Shown: positions 9,491 through 17,842 of the stretch, piece by piece | Position numbering within the stretch: the stretch's first letter is position 1 | Layout of the letters: each line of letters opens with the position of its first letter | Source: Rhizophagus prolifer | Taxonomy: Eukaryota > Glomeromycota > Glomeromycetes > Glomerales > Glomeraceae | Length of the DNA stretch: 64,000 nt | Assembly (NCBI GenBank): GCA_019425655.1 | Contig: NQWY01025046.1 | Location: 1 to 64,000 of the forward strand | Reading direction: 5' to 3' | Notes under the pieces: generated by a model | Seen by the model: the letters and a program-made list of their open reading frames with translations, nothing else | Database searches by the model: none | Told to the model about the DNA's origin: nothing | Program-made: the position numbers and the translations under genes

Positions 9491-11773
9491 CTATTTTTTA
9501 TCTTTCATCTGTGCATCAAGGACTGCAATCGTTGCAAGATTTACAATTTCGTCCACACTTGATCTCATTTGTAGAACGTGAACCGGCTGGTCTAGTCCCA
9601 TCAAGATTGGTCCAATGGTTTGAGCCGCTTTCATTCCTCTGATAATCTTGTAAGAAAGGTTTGCACTTTCAAGATTTGGAAAAACCAAAACATTGGCCGG
9701 GTTGGTGCCTAATTTTGAGAATGGATAATCCGCTAGGTGGTCACTATTCAAAGCGAAATCAGGCTGAATCTCACCATCCACTACCATTTTCGGATATTTC
9801 TCGTGAAGGATTTTTACCGCGGCAGCCACTTTTTTAGACGTATCCGCTTTAGCTGAAAAATTCTCAAATCCTAACATCGCCAACCTTGGCTCGATAGCAA
9901 AAGATTTCACTGTGAATTCTGCCATTCTTGCAATTTCTACAAGATCTTCAGTGGAAGGATTTTTATTAATTGATGTATCTGCAAAGAACAATGGTTTCTT
10001 TTCTGTCAAGATCATCATCATTGCGGCAACCTTATTAACACCCGGTTTTTTATCGATGATCTCTAAAATTGGTTTCAGAACCGATGCATAACTTTTAGAA
10101 AAACCAACAATCAAAGCATCCGTATCGCCGTGCTCCAGCATCAATGGTCCAAAATAATCACGCTGTCTGACATGTCTTTTTGCTTTGTATTCATTGATAC
10201 CTTTTCGGTTTCTCTTATCCCAAAGTGTCTTCCTGTATTTTTTACGGGTTTCTTTTTGCTCATCATCGTTTGGATCGATAATCGGAATGTCTAACGTGAT
10301 TCCGTATTCTTCCATTTTTTCTTTGATAAGCCTTTTGCTTCCTAATAAGCTTGGATAAGCGATTCCTTCTTCCTGTAGAATCTGTGCTGCTTTCAGGATA
10401 TTATATTCTTCTCCATTACCAAGCGTTACTCTCTTCGGATTTGCCTTTGCACGGTTCTGCATCATTCTTACGAGCTTCTCATCACGACCCATTCTGTCAA
10501 GAAGCTGATTTTCATATGCTTCGAAATCTTCAATCTGCTTGCCGGCGATTCCACTTTCCATTGCTGCTTTTGCAACGGCGATAGAAACTTTGGTAATCAA
10601 TCTGTTATCAAAAGGTTTTGGAATGAAATATTCTTTTCCGAAACTGATGTTACTTACATTATAAGCCAACTTCACCATTTCCGGAACCGGCTCTTTTGCA
10701 ATTTCTGCCAAGGCATGAACTGCTGCTAATTTCATTGCTTCATTGATTCCTCTTGCCTGAACATCCAAAGCACCTCGGAATATGTAAGGGAAACCAAGAA
10801 CATTATTCACCTGATTAGGATAATCACTTCTTCCGGTTGCCATTATCACATCTTCTCTTGTTGCAATTGCCAAATCATAACTGATTTCCGGGTCCGGATT
10901 TGCCAGGGCAAAAACAATTGGATCATTTGACATAGAAAGTAACATCTCTGTGGACATTACATTTCCTTTCGACAATCCCACGAAAACATCTGCGCCTTTT
11001 ACCGCATCTTCCAAAGTCGAAATATCAGTCTGGGCAATGAAGTCTAATTTCTCAGGTGTAAGATTTTCTCTTTTATGATTGATGACACCTTTGCTGTCAC
11101 ACATCAAAATATTTTTCGGATCAAGACCAAGCGAAATGTACAATTTGGCACAGGCAACCGCTGCCGCCCCAGCTCCATTGATTACCATTTTTACTTCCCC
11201 GATTTTTTTCCCTGCAATTTCCAAAGCATTAATCAAAGCAGCCGCAGAAATAATCGCCGTTCCGTGCTGGTCATCGTGCATCAATGGGATATCTAATTCT
11301 TCTTTCAATCTTTGCTCGATGTAGAAAGCTTCCGGTGCTTTGATATCTTCGAGATTGATTCCTCCGAAAGTTGGTGCGATGGCTTTTACGGTTTCAATGA
11401 ACTTATCAGGATCTTTTTCATTGATTTCAATATCAAAAACATTGATTCCTGCAAAGATTTTAAAAAGCAAACCTTTTCCTTCCATCACCGGCTTAGATGC
11501 TTCCGGACCGATATCTCCTAATCCTAAAACAGCTGTACCGTTGGAAATTACGGCTACCAAATTTCCTTTGGATGTATATTCGTAAACGCTTTGCGGATCA
11601 TCGTGGATTGCCATACAAGGTACAGCAACCCCTGGCGAATAAGCCAAAGACAAATCTCTTTGCGAAGAATGTGGTTTGGAAGGAATTACCTCGATTTTAC
11701 CCTTCGGTTCCTGACGGTGATAATCTAAAGCTGCTTTATCAAAAGCGTTTTGGTCTCTTGAATTTTTTGACAT
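9491..11773 (-). CDS. maeB: NADP-dependent malic enzyme fused to a phosphotransacetylase-like domain
   Basis: A 760-residue cytoplasmic enzyme that decarboxylates malate to pyruvate with NADPH formation. Residues 1 to about 430 form the malic enzyme part, with the tyrosine region SLAYSPGVAVPC, the metal-binding EDIKAPEAFYIE and HDDQHGTA stretches and the NAD(P)-binding VINGAGAAA. Residues from about 440 to the end form the phosphate acetyl/butyryltransferase-like domain, which in E. coli MaeB is regulatory (acetyl-CoA sensing) and not catalytic. The length of about 760 is normal for this fused class. Monocistronic by its own terminator. Confidence 0.96.
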   Translation of the reverse strand: MSKNSRDQNAFDKAALDYHRQEPKGKIEVIPSKPHSSQRDLSLAYSPGVAVPCMAIHDDPQSVYEYTSKGNLVAVISNGTAVLGLGDIGPEASKPVMEGKGLLFKIFAGINVFDIEINEKDPDKFIETVKAIAPTFGGINLEDIKAPEAFYIEQRLKEELDIPLMHDDQHGTAIISAAALINALEIAGKKIGEVKMVINGAGAAAVACAKLYISLGLDPKNILMCDSKGVINHKRENLTPEKLDFIAQTDISTLEDAVKGADVFVGLSKGNVMSTEMLLSMSNDPIVFALANPDPEISYDLAIATREDVIMATGRSDYPNQVNNVLGFPYIFRGALDVQARGINEAMKLAAVHALAEIAKEPVPEMVKLAYNVSNISFGKEYFIPKPFDNRLITKVSIAVAKAAMESGIAGKQIEDFEAYENQLLDRMGRDEKLVRMMQNRAKANPKRVTLGNGEEYNILKAAQILQEEGIAYPSLLGSKRLIKEKMEEYGITLDIPIIDPNDDEQKETRKKYRKTLWDKRNRKGINEYKAKRHVRQRDYFGPLMLEHGDTDALIVGFSKSYASVLKPILEIIDKKPGVNKVAAMMMILTEKKPLFFADTSINKNPSTEDLVEIARMAEFTVKSFAIEPRLAMLGFENFSAKADTSKKVAAAVKILHEKYPKMVVDGEIQPDFALNSDHLADYPFSKLGTNPANVLVFPNLESANLSYKIIRGMKAAQTIGPILMGLDQPVHVLQMRSSVDEIVNLATIAVLDAQMKDKK

Positions 11774-11841
11774 TGTTGATTTACTTTTGTTGTGCTTCTA
11801 TATTATTATAGACTCACGGGTTTTTATTTTTTCTTTGCGTA

Positions 11842-11998
11842 AGGGCGGAGGGCATTGTTGGAGCTCTTTTTTGTTTTTGTTGAAAAGGCACTTCGAGCGC
11901 CTCAGAATGACAAAAAACAAAAAAAGCGACTGCCCGCAGACCGGCCCGCTTGTTTTGGCGGCTGACTCAGCCTGGCAAAACAAAGGGATACGCCCTAA
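11842..11998 (+). repeat. Dispersed intergenic repeat A, copy 2 (composite)
   Basis: Reads GGGCGGAGGGC, then GGAGCTCTTTTTTG, and later the complementary AAAAAACAAAAAAAGCG, closing near 11998 with GGGATACGCCC. Between the two arms (11881-11912) sits CACTTCGAGCGCCTCAGAAT plus GACA, resembling a half copy of repeat family B, so one repeat appears nested in another. It fills the gap between the maeB start and the kinase stop. Confidence 0.5.
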
Positions 11999-12012
11999 TT
12001 ATGATTGCAAAG

Positions 12013-12873
12013 TTAAAGCTTTGGAATGATATAGTCACGATGATAATTGACCAGACTTTCTATCGGCTTCTGTACAACTGTCCCGATTCTGAAGTGAAAA
12101 TCTGACGCCGCTGCCCGTAAGGAATCTTCGAAAAAGTAGGCAATGGATCCAATGAAATTGATCTCACAATCCCGGCACTCTTCGTACGGCATCACCTGAA
12201 ACTCAAGGAAATTCTTGAGTTCTTTGTAAATGAAATTCTGAAAATACGGATGGTTTTTTCTATCTACAATGAACCTTGTAAAATCTGCCATATAAGCATT
12301 CGCTCTGGGATTGTGATACATATTTTTCAATAATTCATCAATATTCAGCTGATAAATCTCAGTAAATTGCTGATGCAAATCCGGTGGCAGTTTCTTCATA
12401 AAATAATGGCGAACGAGCTGCTTTCCTAATGCACTTCCACTGCCTTCGTCCCCGATCAGGAATCCTAAAGACGGCAATTCGGTTTTGACATTTTTGCCAT
12501 CGAAATAACAGGCATTGGAACCTGTTCCGAGAATGCAGACAATTGCGGGAACACCTCTGTAAGCGGCATATGCTGCTGCGAGAAGATCTTCTTTGACGTG
12601 AATCTGAGCATTGGTAAAAACCTTTTGGATCTCCCGCTCAACGATCAGCTTTTTTTCTGCTGTTCCACAACCTGAACCATAAAAAAAGATATTTTCCAGA
12701 TAATCCTGAAACTTTGTAAGAGCTTGATTTTTTTCTAATTCGGGAGCAATTAATTCTGCTTTTATGATATTCGGATTGAAACCTACCGTTTCTGTTTTCA
12801 GTACTTCTGTACCGTCGTTTTCAAGAATGACCCAGTCGCATTTTGTAGATCCTCCGTCAACAATAGCAATCAT
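12013..12873 (-). CDS. N-acetylglucosamine kinase-like protein (BadF/BadG/BcrA/BcrD ATPase family)
   Basis: A 286-residue ASKHA-fold kinase. The phosphate-1 motif DGGSTK is at residues 6-11 and the adenosine/phosphate-2 region ILGTGSNACYFDG near 113-125, followed by LGFLIGDEGSGSALG, a stretch conserved in eukaryotic and bacterial GlcNAc kinases. It probably phosphorylates an amino sugar such as GlcNAc in the cytoplasm, for cell-wall or chitin-derived sugar recycling. The exact substrate is inferred. An FHS-family sugar transporter lies 2 kb away on the other strand. Confidence 0.85.
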   Translation of the reverse strand: MIAIVDGGSTKCDWVILENDGTEVLKTETVGFNPNIIKAELIAPELEKNQALTKFQDYLENIFFYGSGCGTAEKKLIVEREIQKVFTNAQIHVKEDLLAAAYAAYRGVPAIVCILGTGSNACYFDGKNVKTELPSLGFLIGDEGSGSALGKQLVRHYFMKKLPPDLHQQFTEIYQLNIDELLKNMYHNPRANAYMADFTRFIVDRKNHPYFQNFIYKELKNFLEFQVMPYEECRDCEINFIGSIAYFFEDSLRAAASDFHFRIGTVVQKPIESLVNYHRDYIIPKL

Positions 12874-12936
12874 ATAAATATGTATTTAGAATGCTAAAAT
12901 AATATTTTTTCGGGAAGGTTTTGAATTGATTTTTAA

Positions 12937-13188
12937 TTATTGATCTTTATCTTCTATCAACCAGTCTTCTATCTCGTCCTCCAGATAAGTTGTTTGTAGT
13001 TTGATGGCATTGATGAAGTCATCCGGGATACTTTCTGTAGTCTCGTTGCTTTCGAGATCCCAGAGCTCATCAGACATTGTTTCATACTCAGAATAGATTC
13101 TTTTGAATCTGGAACTGCTTTTTTCCAACTCTTCGATCTTTTTTTGCTGAGGCAAAAATTTTCTGTAAGGTCTGTTAGAATTTTTCAT
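12937..13188 (-). CDS. Small conserved hypothetical protein
   Basis: An 83-residue, highly charged protein with no signal peptide or membrane segment. The N-terminal third is basic (KNSNRPYRKFLPQQKK) and the rest is strongly acidic, predicted helical, ending in DWLIEDKDQ. I do not recognise a family, although small acidic proteins of this kind are common in Chryseobacterium-like genomes. It is upstream of and parallel to the GlcNAc-kinase-like gene with a 63-base gap, so the two may be co-transcribed. Confidence 0.6.
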   Translation of the reverse strand: MKNSNRPYRKFLPQQKKIEELEKSSSRFKRIYSEYETMSDELWDLESNETTESIPDDFINAIKLQTTYLEDEIEDWLIEDKDQ

Positions 13189-13428
13189 TTGATTAATATT
13201 TGTGGTTTGGGTGTTTGTGTTTAGCGAAAAAATTTCCTGACCAATTATTATTAGTCAGGCTAACTTTACTCTCAACTGGAATTATTTGCATTATTTTCAA
13301 CAAGAAAACCTTTGTGCAAACAATTTTTCAATCAAATCTCATTTTCTTTTACAATAAAATAAATGTAGGAATATTTCTAATACAAAAAAATTATTTAACG
13401 ATTATTTTAAAACATTTAACAATTCGTA

Positions 13429-13436
13429 TAAATTTG
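13429..13436 (+). promoter_or_regulatory. -7 element of the gtrA-like gene
   Basis: TAAATTTG matches TAnnTTTG and ends only 8 bases before the ATG at 13445. If it is used, transcription begins at or within a few bases of the start codon, giving a nearly leaderless message. No clear -33 TTG is seen. Confidence 0.5.
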
Positions 13437-13444
13437 CAAACGAA

Positions 13445-13903
13445 ATGAAACAATTAATTCTACATCAGAAGCAAGTTATATTCTTTATCATAGCCGGCGG
13501 ACTAAGTGCTATTATAGAAATCGGCAGCTTTAAGCTTTTCAGCGTTTATCTTCCAAAAGTCTTTTTGTGGGAGTATAATCTGTATGGAATTAAATATCCG
13601 TTTAGCAATATCCTGTCTACGAGCTGCGGAATTATTACTAATTATTTTTTAAGTATTTGGTTTGTGTTTGAAAGAGGAAAACATTCTAAGAGAAAAGAGT
13701 TTGTTTATTTTATCCTTGTTTCTGTGGTTTCTACTTTTATAAGCTTGTTTTTGTTCCAGATATTATATCACTTTGTCTTCAAAGAAGTGATAGATCTGGG
13801 AATCTATGTACTTTCTCCGGAAATGATGAGTAAGATCTCTGCCATACTTCTCGTCTCGATGCTGAATTATTCTATAAAGAAAAAAGTTATTTTTAACGGA
13901 TAA
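13445..13903 (+). CDS. GtrA family membrane protein
   Basis: A 152-residue protein with four membrane helices (about 12-29, 50-70, 84-105 and 124-145), the GtrA layout. The opening FFIIAGGLSAIIEIGSF matches the family's first helix, and a middle NIL..CGIITNYFLS..FVF block matches helix 2. GtrA-type proteins are thought to move lipid-linked sugars across the inner membrane or otherwise aid surface glycan synthesis. No glycosyltransferase is adjacent, so the glycan is unknown. A PlsC-type acyltransferase follows in the same direction after 39 bases. Confidence 0.85.
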   Translation: MKQLILHQKQVIFFIIAGGLSAIIEIGSFKLFSVYLPKVFLWEYNLYGIKYPFSNILSTSCGIITNYFLSIWFVFERGKHSKRKEFVYFILVSVVSTFISLFLFQILYHFVFKEVIDLGIYVLSPEMMSKISAILLVSMLNYSIKKKVIFNG

Positions 13904-13942
13904 AAACTTATTTTTGGTCTGATTAATTTTTATTAGACATTA

Positions 13943-14671
13943 ATGAGAACATTACTGGTGTATGTTTGGCGATTTTGGATGGTGATTCTGGGCACTGTTC
14001 TTACATTAATATTTTTTATTCCTGTTTATATTTTATCGATCCGGCAGAAGGATTACAAATTCTGCTATTTTTTTATCCGTCTCTGGGCTATCGGGATGTT
14101 CTACGGAATGGGTTTCCGATACAAAATGATTTCTAAAACTGGTAAAAAAATTGATAAGTCGCAGCCCTATGTTATCATATCCAATCACACTTCTATCATG
14201 GATGTTATGCTGCCCTGTATTCTTTTCCCTAATCATCCGCTGTGTTATGTCGGAAAAAAAGAGCTGGAAAAAATCCCAATCTTTGGAACCGTTTATAAAA
14301 GGGTTTGTGTAATGGTGGACAGAAATAGTGCAAGAAGCCGTGCTGATGTTTACCGAAGATGTGCTGAAAGAATGCAGCAAGGTCACAGTGTTGTTATTTT
14401 TCCTGAAGGCGGTGTCCCAGATGATACAAGTATTGTTCTGGATCAATTCAAAGACGGTGCTTTTATTTTGGCAACTAAACATCAATTTCCTATTGCGGTT
14501 TTCAGTTTCAAAGGTTTGAAGGAGATGTTCCCTTTTGATAATAAAAAAGGATATCCCGGAGTTGTGAAAGTTTTGTTCAATGATATTCTAACACCAGACT
14601 TATCATTAAAAGAGCTCAAAGAAAAAGCTTTTGACGAGATCCAATTGTCTCTGATAGAGAAAATAAAATAA
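13943..14671 (+). CDS. 1-acyl-sn-glycerol-3-phosphate acyltransferase (PlsC family)
   Basis: A 242-residue inner-membrane acyltransferase that makes phosphatidic acid from lysophosphatidic acid. An N-terminal membrane helix (about 10-32) is followed by the catalytic HX4D motif in NHTSIMD (H82, D87), the block VMVDRNSARSR around residue 123-133 and the substrate-binding FPEGG at 153-157. Length is typical. It may share a transcript with the upstream GtrA-like gene, although its own TATTTTTG element lies about 25 bases before the start. Confidence 0.93.
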   Translation: MRTLLVYVWRFWMVILGTVLTLIFFIPVYILSIRQKDYKFCYFFIRLWAIGMFYGMGFRYKMISKTGKKIDKSQPYVIISNHTSIMDVMLPCILFPNHPLCYVGKKELEKIPIFGTVYKRVCVMVDRNSARSRADVYRRCAERMQQGHSVVIFPEGGVPDDTSIVLDQFKDGAFILATKHQFPIAVFSFKGLKEMFPFDNKKGYPGVVKVLFNDILTPDLSLKELKEKAFDEIQLSLIEKIK

Positions 14672-14697
14672 TTTATCCAACGAATAATACTTTTCAC

Positions 14698-14705
14698 TAC
14701 ATTTG
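14698..14705 (+). promoter_or_regulatory. -7 element of the sugar transporter gene
   Basis: TACATTTG matches the Bacteroidota -7 consensus and lies 39 bases before the ATG at 14745. No clear -33 element is seen at the usual distance. Confidence 0.45.
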
Positions 14706-14744
14706 TTTAAAAATATTAACTTAAAATTAACAAACAATTAATAC

Positions 14745-16187
14745 ATGACACCACAGAAAACCAATTGGGGACAGTTTATTCCTCTAGTTACAGTTTTTTT
14801 CTTTTGGGGATTTGTTGCCGCAAGTAACGACATCCTGATTCCCGTTTTTAAGGAAGCTTTTCACCTCACTCAAAGCCAAAGTCAATTGGTATCTGTTGCT
14901 TTTTATGTTGCATATACAGTAGGTTCTCTTATTTATATGTTTATTTCTAAAGGTATTAGACAAGACCTTATTAACAAGATCGGTTACAAAAACGGATTGA
15001 TTTTAGGATTATTGATTTCTGCTTTTGGAACCTTATTATTCTATCCAGCCGCAAATACCGGTTCATTTACATTAATGATATCAGGATTATTCATTGTCGG
15101 ATTGGGATTCTCCCTTCAACAGATCGTAGCTAACCCACTGGCGATTGAAATTGGACCTTCAGAAACAGGCGCACAAAGATTAACAATGGCAGGCGGAATT
15201 AACAATCTAGGGACAACAATCGGACCTCTGATCGTATCTTTTGCAATTTTTGGCTCTGCTACTACGGCCAATACAACTGCTAGTATAGAAAGTGTAAAGA
15301 TTCCTTATTTGATTTTAGGTGGCGCTTTTGTTCTTGTTGCATTGTTATTGAAATTTTCATCCCTGCCTCAAAAGACTGAAGTGAGCACCGAAAATACAGA
15401 ATATACCACTCCAGGAGAGCACAGGACTTCAGCCCTTAAATATCCACAACTAGTTCTGGGAATGATTGCAATCTTCGTTTATGTTGGTGTAGAAGTTTCT
15501 ACTGCAAGCAATCTTCCTGCATATATGGAAAAATCGTTAGGATTCTCAACAAAAGATGTTGCTCCCTATGTTTCTCTTTACTGGGCTAGTTTAATGATTG
15601 GCAGATGGACGGGATCAGTGGAAGCTTTTGATATTTCGGGAGGATTCAAAAAAATATTGAGATTTCTAGCTCCGTACCTGGCATTTGGAGTTTTTCTATT
15701 GGTTAATGCTATTGCACAACATGACTTGAAGCCTTTCTATATCTATCCGCTCATTATCTTGGTAATGATCATTGCAGATGTTCTCAGCAAAGGAAATCCG
15801 GCAAGAATGCTATTGCTTTTCTCATTAGCCGGAATTCTCGCAACAATATTAGGGATGACAACAGAAGGTATGGTTTCTGTGTATGCATTCACAAGTGTCG
15901 GCTTATTCTGTAGTACGCTTTGGCCTTGTATTTTTGCTCTGGCTGTTAATGGATTAGGAAAACATACTAATGAAGGCAGCAGTATGCTAATTATGATGAT
16001 TATGGGTGGAGGAATCGTGAGCTGGCTGCAAGGTTACATTGCTGATCTTACTTCTATCCATTCAAGTTATATTGTTGGTGTGATTTGTTTTGCTTATCTT
16101 GCATTCTATGCAGTAAGAGTTACCCAAATTTTAAAATCACAAGGAATTAACCTTGAAAAAGAAAAAATATCCGGTGGTGGTCACTAA
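14745..16187 (+). CDS. MFS sugar permease, FHS (fucose-glucose-galactose:H+ symporter) family
   Basis: A 480-residue transporter with about twelve membrane helices. The start FFFWGFVAASNDILIP and the block LQQIVANPL..GPSETGAQRLTMAGGINNLGTTIGP are hallmarks of the FucP/GluP family. Members import fucose, glucose/galactose or N-acetylglucosamine with protons. The C-terminal helices are longer than in FucP and include a loop near 345-360 (DVLSKGNPARM). The GlcNAc-kinase-like gene 2 kb away makes an amino sugar a reasonable guess, but the substrate is inference. A strong terminator follows the stop codon. Confidence 0.93.
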   Translation: MTPQKTNWGQFIPLVTVFFFWGFVAASNDILIPVFKEAFHLTQSQSQLVSVAFYVAYTVGSLIYMFISKGIRQDLINKIGYKNGLILGLLISAFGTLLFYPAANTGSFTLMISGLFIVGLGFSLQQIVANPLAIEIGPSETGAQRLTMAGGINNLGTTIGPLIVSFAIFGSATTANTTASIESVKIPYLILGGAFVLVALLLKFSSLPQKTEVSTENTEYTTPGEHRTSALKYPQLVLGMIAIFVYVGVEVSTASNLPAYMEKSLGFSTKDVAPYVSLYWASLMIGRWTGSVEAFDISGGFKKILRFLAPYLAFGVFLLVNAIAQHDLKPFYIYPLIILVMIIADVLSKGNPARMLLLFSLAGILATILGMTTEGMVSVYAFTSVGLFCSTLWPCIFALAVNGLGKHTNEGSSMLIMMIMGGGIVSWLQGYIADLTSIHSSYIVGVICFAYLAFYAVRVTQILKSQGINLEKEKISGGGH

Positions 16188-17226
16188 TAAAAATATCTTT
16201 TTAAAAAATAAAAATTGGGCAATCGTTTTGGTTGCCCAATTTTTATTTTTTTACATATTATCAAAACTTGATTTTGCAGTTAATTTTTTTTCAAAGGTTT
16301 TTGAATGGAAAAAGAATTTACACATTGCCATATTTTCAAAATTCAATTTTTCTTTTGGAGATTTAGTCTATATTTTAATTACCATAATATTGATCTATTT
16401 CGTGTGGGGTTTAGTCAAAAACAGAAATTCAAAATTCCTGAAATACATTCTTATTTCCTTCAACATATTCTATTTTATGTATCAATGTTTCTGGGGGATG
16501 CTTTATTTCCAGGCACCAATTATAAATAAACTCCAAAAGAGAAAAATATCAGATTACGAAGTCAAAAATCTAACCCTTAAATATCTTGAGCTGTGTAAGA
16601 AAACACGGGAAAAGGTATCAGAAAATAAAAATGGTGTTTTTATAATCAGAGACGTCCGGCAATTAAAACTTGAGATCTTAAAACAACAAAAAAACTTGCC
16701 TCAAAACATCAGCATAAAAAAGCCGGTTACAGATTTATCCGTTAAGCCAAGTGTATTCGATTCTTTTATGAACAAAACAGGAATCCTGGGCTATTATAAT
16801 CCGTTTACAGCGGAATCACAATACAATCCAAATATTCCGGCTACACAACTTCCATTTACTCTGGCTCATGAGATGTCACACCAGCTTGGTTATGCCAGAG
16901 AACAGGAAGCCAGTTTTATAGCTTATCTATACTCAAAAAAAACAAATAATGCGGATTTACAATATAGCGCTCAGCTATATATCTTAAAAAGTCTCTTAAG
17001 ATCGATCGCCAAAAATGACAAACCTTTTGCAGAATCTATCATTGGGAAATATTCTGTTAAGATGAAGAAAGACCGGGAAAATGAAGTAGTTTTTGCTGAA
17101 AAAAACAAGGGTATAATAAGTGATTTTTTTGGAGCAACCAATGATCTGTTTTTAAAAACAAATCAACAAGACGGGCAGGTAAGCTATTCTTATTTTATCA
17201 ATCTGTTGCTTCTATATGAGCTATAA
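16153..17226 (+). CDS. DUF3810 family membrane protein with zinc-peptidase-like motif
   Basis: Up to 357 residues. Two or three N-terminal membrane helices (about 20-45, 60-85 and 95-118) are followed by a large domain with LAHEMSHQLGYAREQEASFIAYL (near 237-259), a zincin-like HExxH signature with a downstream glutamate. DUF3810 is found in Bacteroidota and Firmicutes, and its activity is unproven. The start is uncertain: no ATG is available, the first candidate is TTG at 16153 inside the transporter gene, and GTG codons follow at 16174 and 16177. The transporter's terminator hairpin lies inside the coding sequence of helix 1. Confidence 0.85.
   Translation: MKKKKYPVVVTNKNIFLKNKNWAIVLVAQFLFFYILSKLDFAVNFFSKVFEWKKNLHIAIFSKFNFSFGDLVYILITIILIYFVWGLVKNRNSKFLKYILISFNIFYFMYQCFWGMLYFQAPIINKLQKRKISDYEVKNLTLKYLELCKKTREKVSENKNGVFIIRDVRQLKLEILKQQKNLPQNISIKKPVTDLSVKPSVFDSFMNKTGILGYYNPFTAESQYNPNIPATQLPFTLAHEMSHQLGYAREQEASFIAYLYSKKTNNADLQYSAQLYILKSLLRSIAKNDKPFAESIIGKYSVKMKKDRENEVVFAEKNKGIISDFFGATNDLFLKTNQQDGQVSYSYFINLLLLYEL
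16208..16250 (+). terminator. Terminator-like hairpin after the sugar transporter, inside DUF3810 coding sequence
   Basis: A perfect 15-bp stem (16208-16222 with 16232-16246, arms containing TTGGGCAA/TTGCCCAA), a 9-base loop and a following T-run (16247-16252). It lies 20 bases after the transporter stop but within the first membrane helix codons of the next gene. Confidence 0.75.
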
Positions 17227-17684
17227 AAAGAAAAAGAATCGTACAGTAAGTACGATTCTAAAAACACAAATGATGAAAAAAAATTTATTGCTCCTGAGTG
17301 ATTGTCTCAAAAGCACCGTAAAAGTACAACATTTGAATTTACCCTCCAAATATTTTAAGCACATATTTAAAAAAAAAGCAGAACATATTAATAATCAAAA
17401 TATTAAATGTTTTAAAATTATTATGATTAGAGACTTCTCTTAATTTTATCGACCTTGTCCCAAGAGGCCATTATATTAGTTAAAAATCTGATTAACCATC
17501 TAATCATTAAAAGGCTATTTTTCAAATAATAAGATGCATAAGAATCTGGAGCATTCCCTTAATTTTGAATAACCTAAAATAATATGACGCAGATATATTA
17601 CAGAGAAATATATATTTTTTTGGTTGTTTTATTAAAAAAACTTACCCTAAAAAATAATAGACTTTTTTTAATTATTAGAAAATA
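17227..17684. other. Intergenic region, no supported gene
   Basis: A very AT-rich 460-base stretch. A short rightward frame (about 17270-17443) has no recognisable feature and low-complexity lysine/asparagine content, so I do not call it. The only structures seen are the hairpin at 17235-17259 and the tRNA terminator at its right end. Confidence 0.6.
17235..17259 (-). terminator. Hairpin with T-tract on the minus strand
   Basis: Arms AGAATCGTAC (17235-17244) and GTACGATTCT (17250-17259). The T-tract follows on the minus strand (CTTTTTCTTTTT), so it would stop leftward transcription from the tRNA side before it enters the DUF3810 gene. It may also act as a weak 3' end for DUF3810. Confidence 0.55.
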
Positions 17685-17718
17685 AAAATCCGCAAATGTC
17701 TATACATTTACGGATTTT
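17685..17718 (-). terminator. Terminator of tRNA-Met
   Basis: Arms AAAATCCG (17685-17692) and CGGATTTT (17711-17718), with an inner AAATGT/ACATTT pairing. On the minus strand it ends in T-rich sequence, 4 bases after the tRNA 3' end. Confidence 0.75.
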
Positions 17719-17722
17719 CCAG

Positions 17723-17796
17723 TAGCGAAGACGGGAATTGAACCCGTGACCTCAGGGTTATGAATCCTGCGCTCTAACCATCTGAGCTACCTCGCC
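17723..17796 (-). tRNA. tRNA-Met (anticodon CAU, elongator type)
   Basis: The minus strand folds into a complete cloverleaf. The 7-bp acceptor GGCGAGG pairs with CTTCGCT including G-U pairs, the D arm is GCTC/GAGC, the anticodon stem CAGGA/CCCTG carries loop TTCATAA (anticodon CAT), and the T arm GGGTTCAATTCCC is canonical. Discriminator base A. CCA is not encoded. The G1-U72 wobble pair and the lack of three consecutive G-C pairs in the anticodon stem argue against initiator tRNA. tRNA-Ile2 (lysidine) also has CAT, but the A73 discriminator and overall sequence fit Met better. Confidence 0.9.
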
Positions 17797-17808
17797 ATTT
17801 TTGTGGTG

Positions 17809-17839
17809 CAAATATAAGGATATTTTACATTCCCACAAA
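17809..17839 (-). promoter_or_regulatory. Promoter of tRNA-Met
   Basis: On the minus strand TATATTTG (17809-17816) and TTTG (17836-17839) are separated by 19 bases. The -7 element ends 12 bases before the tRNA 5' end. Confidence 0.7.
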
Positions 17840-17842
17840 CTT

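Noticed and set aside
17216-17443. A 75-codon rightward frame after the DUF3810 gene
   Set aside because: Overlaps the hairpin at 17235-17259, low-complexity lysine-rich, no start signal or homology I can recognise.
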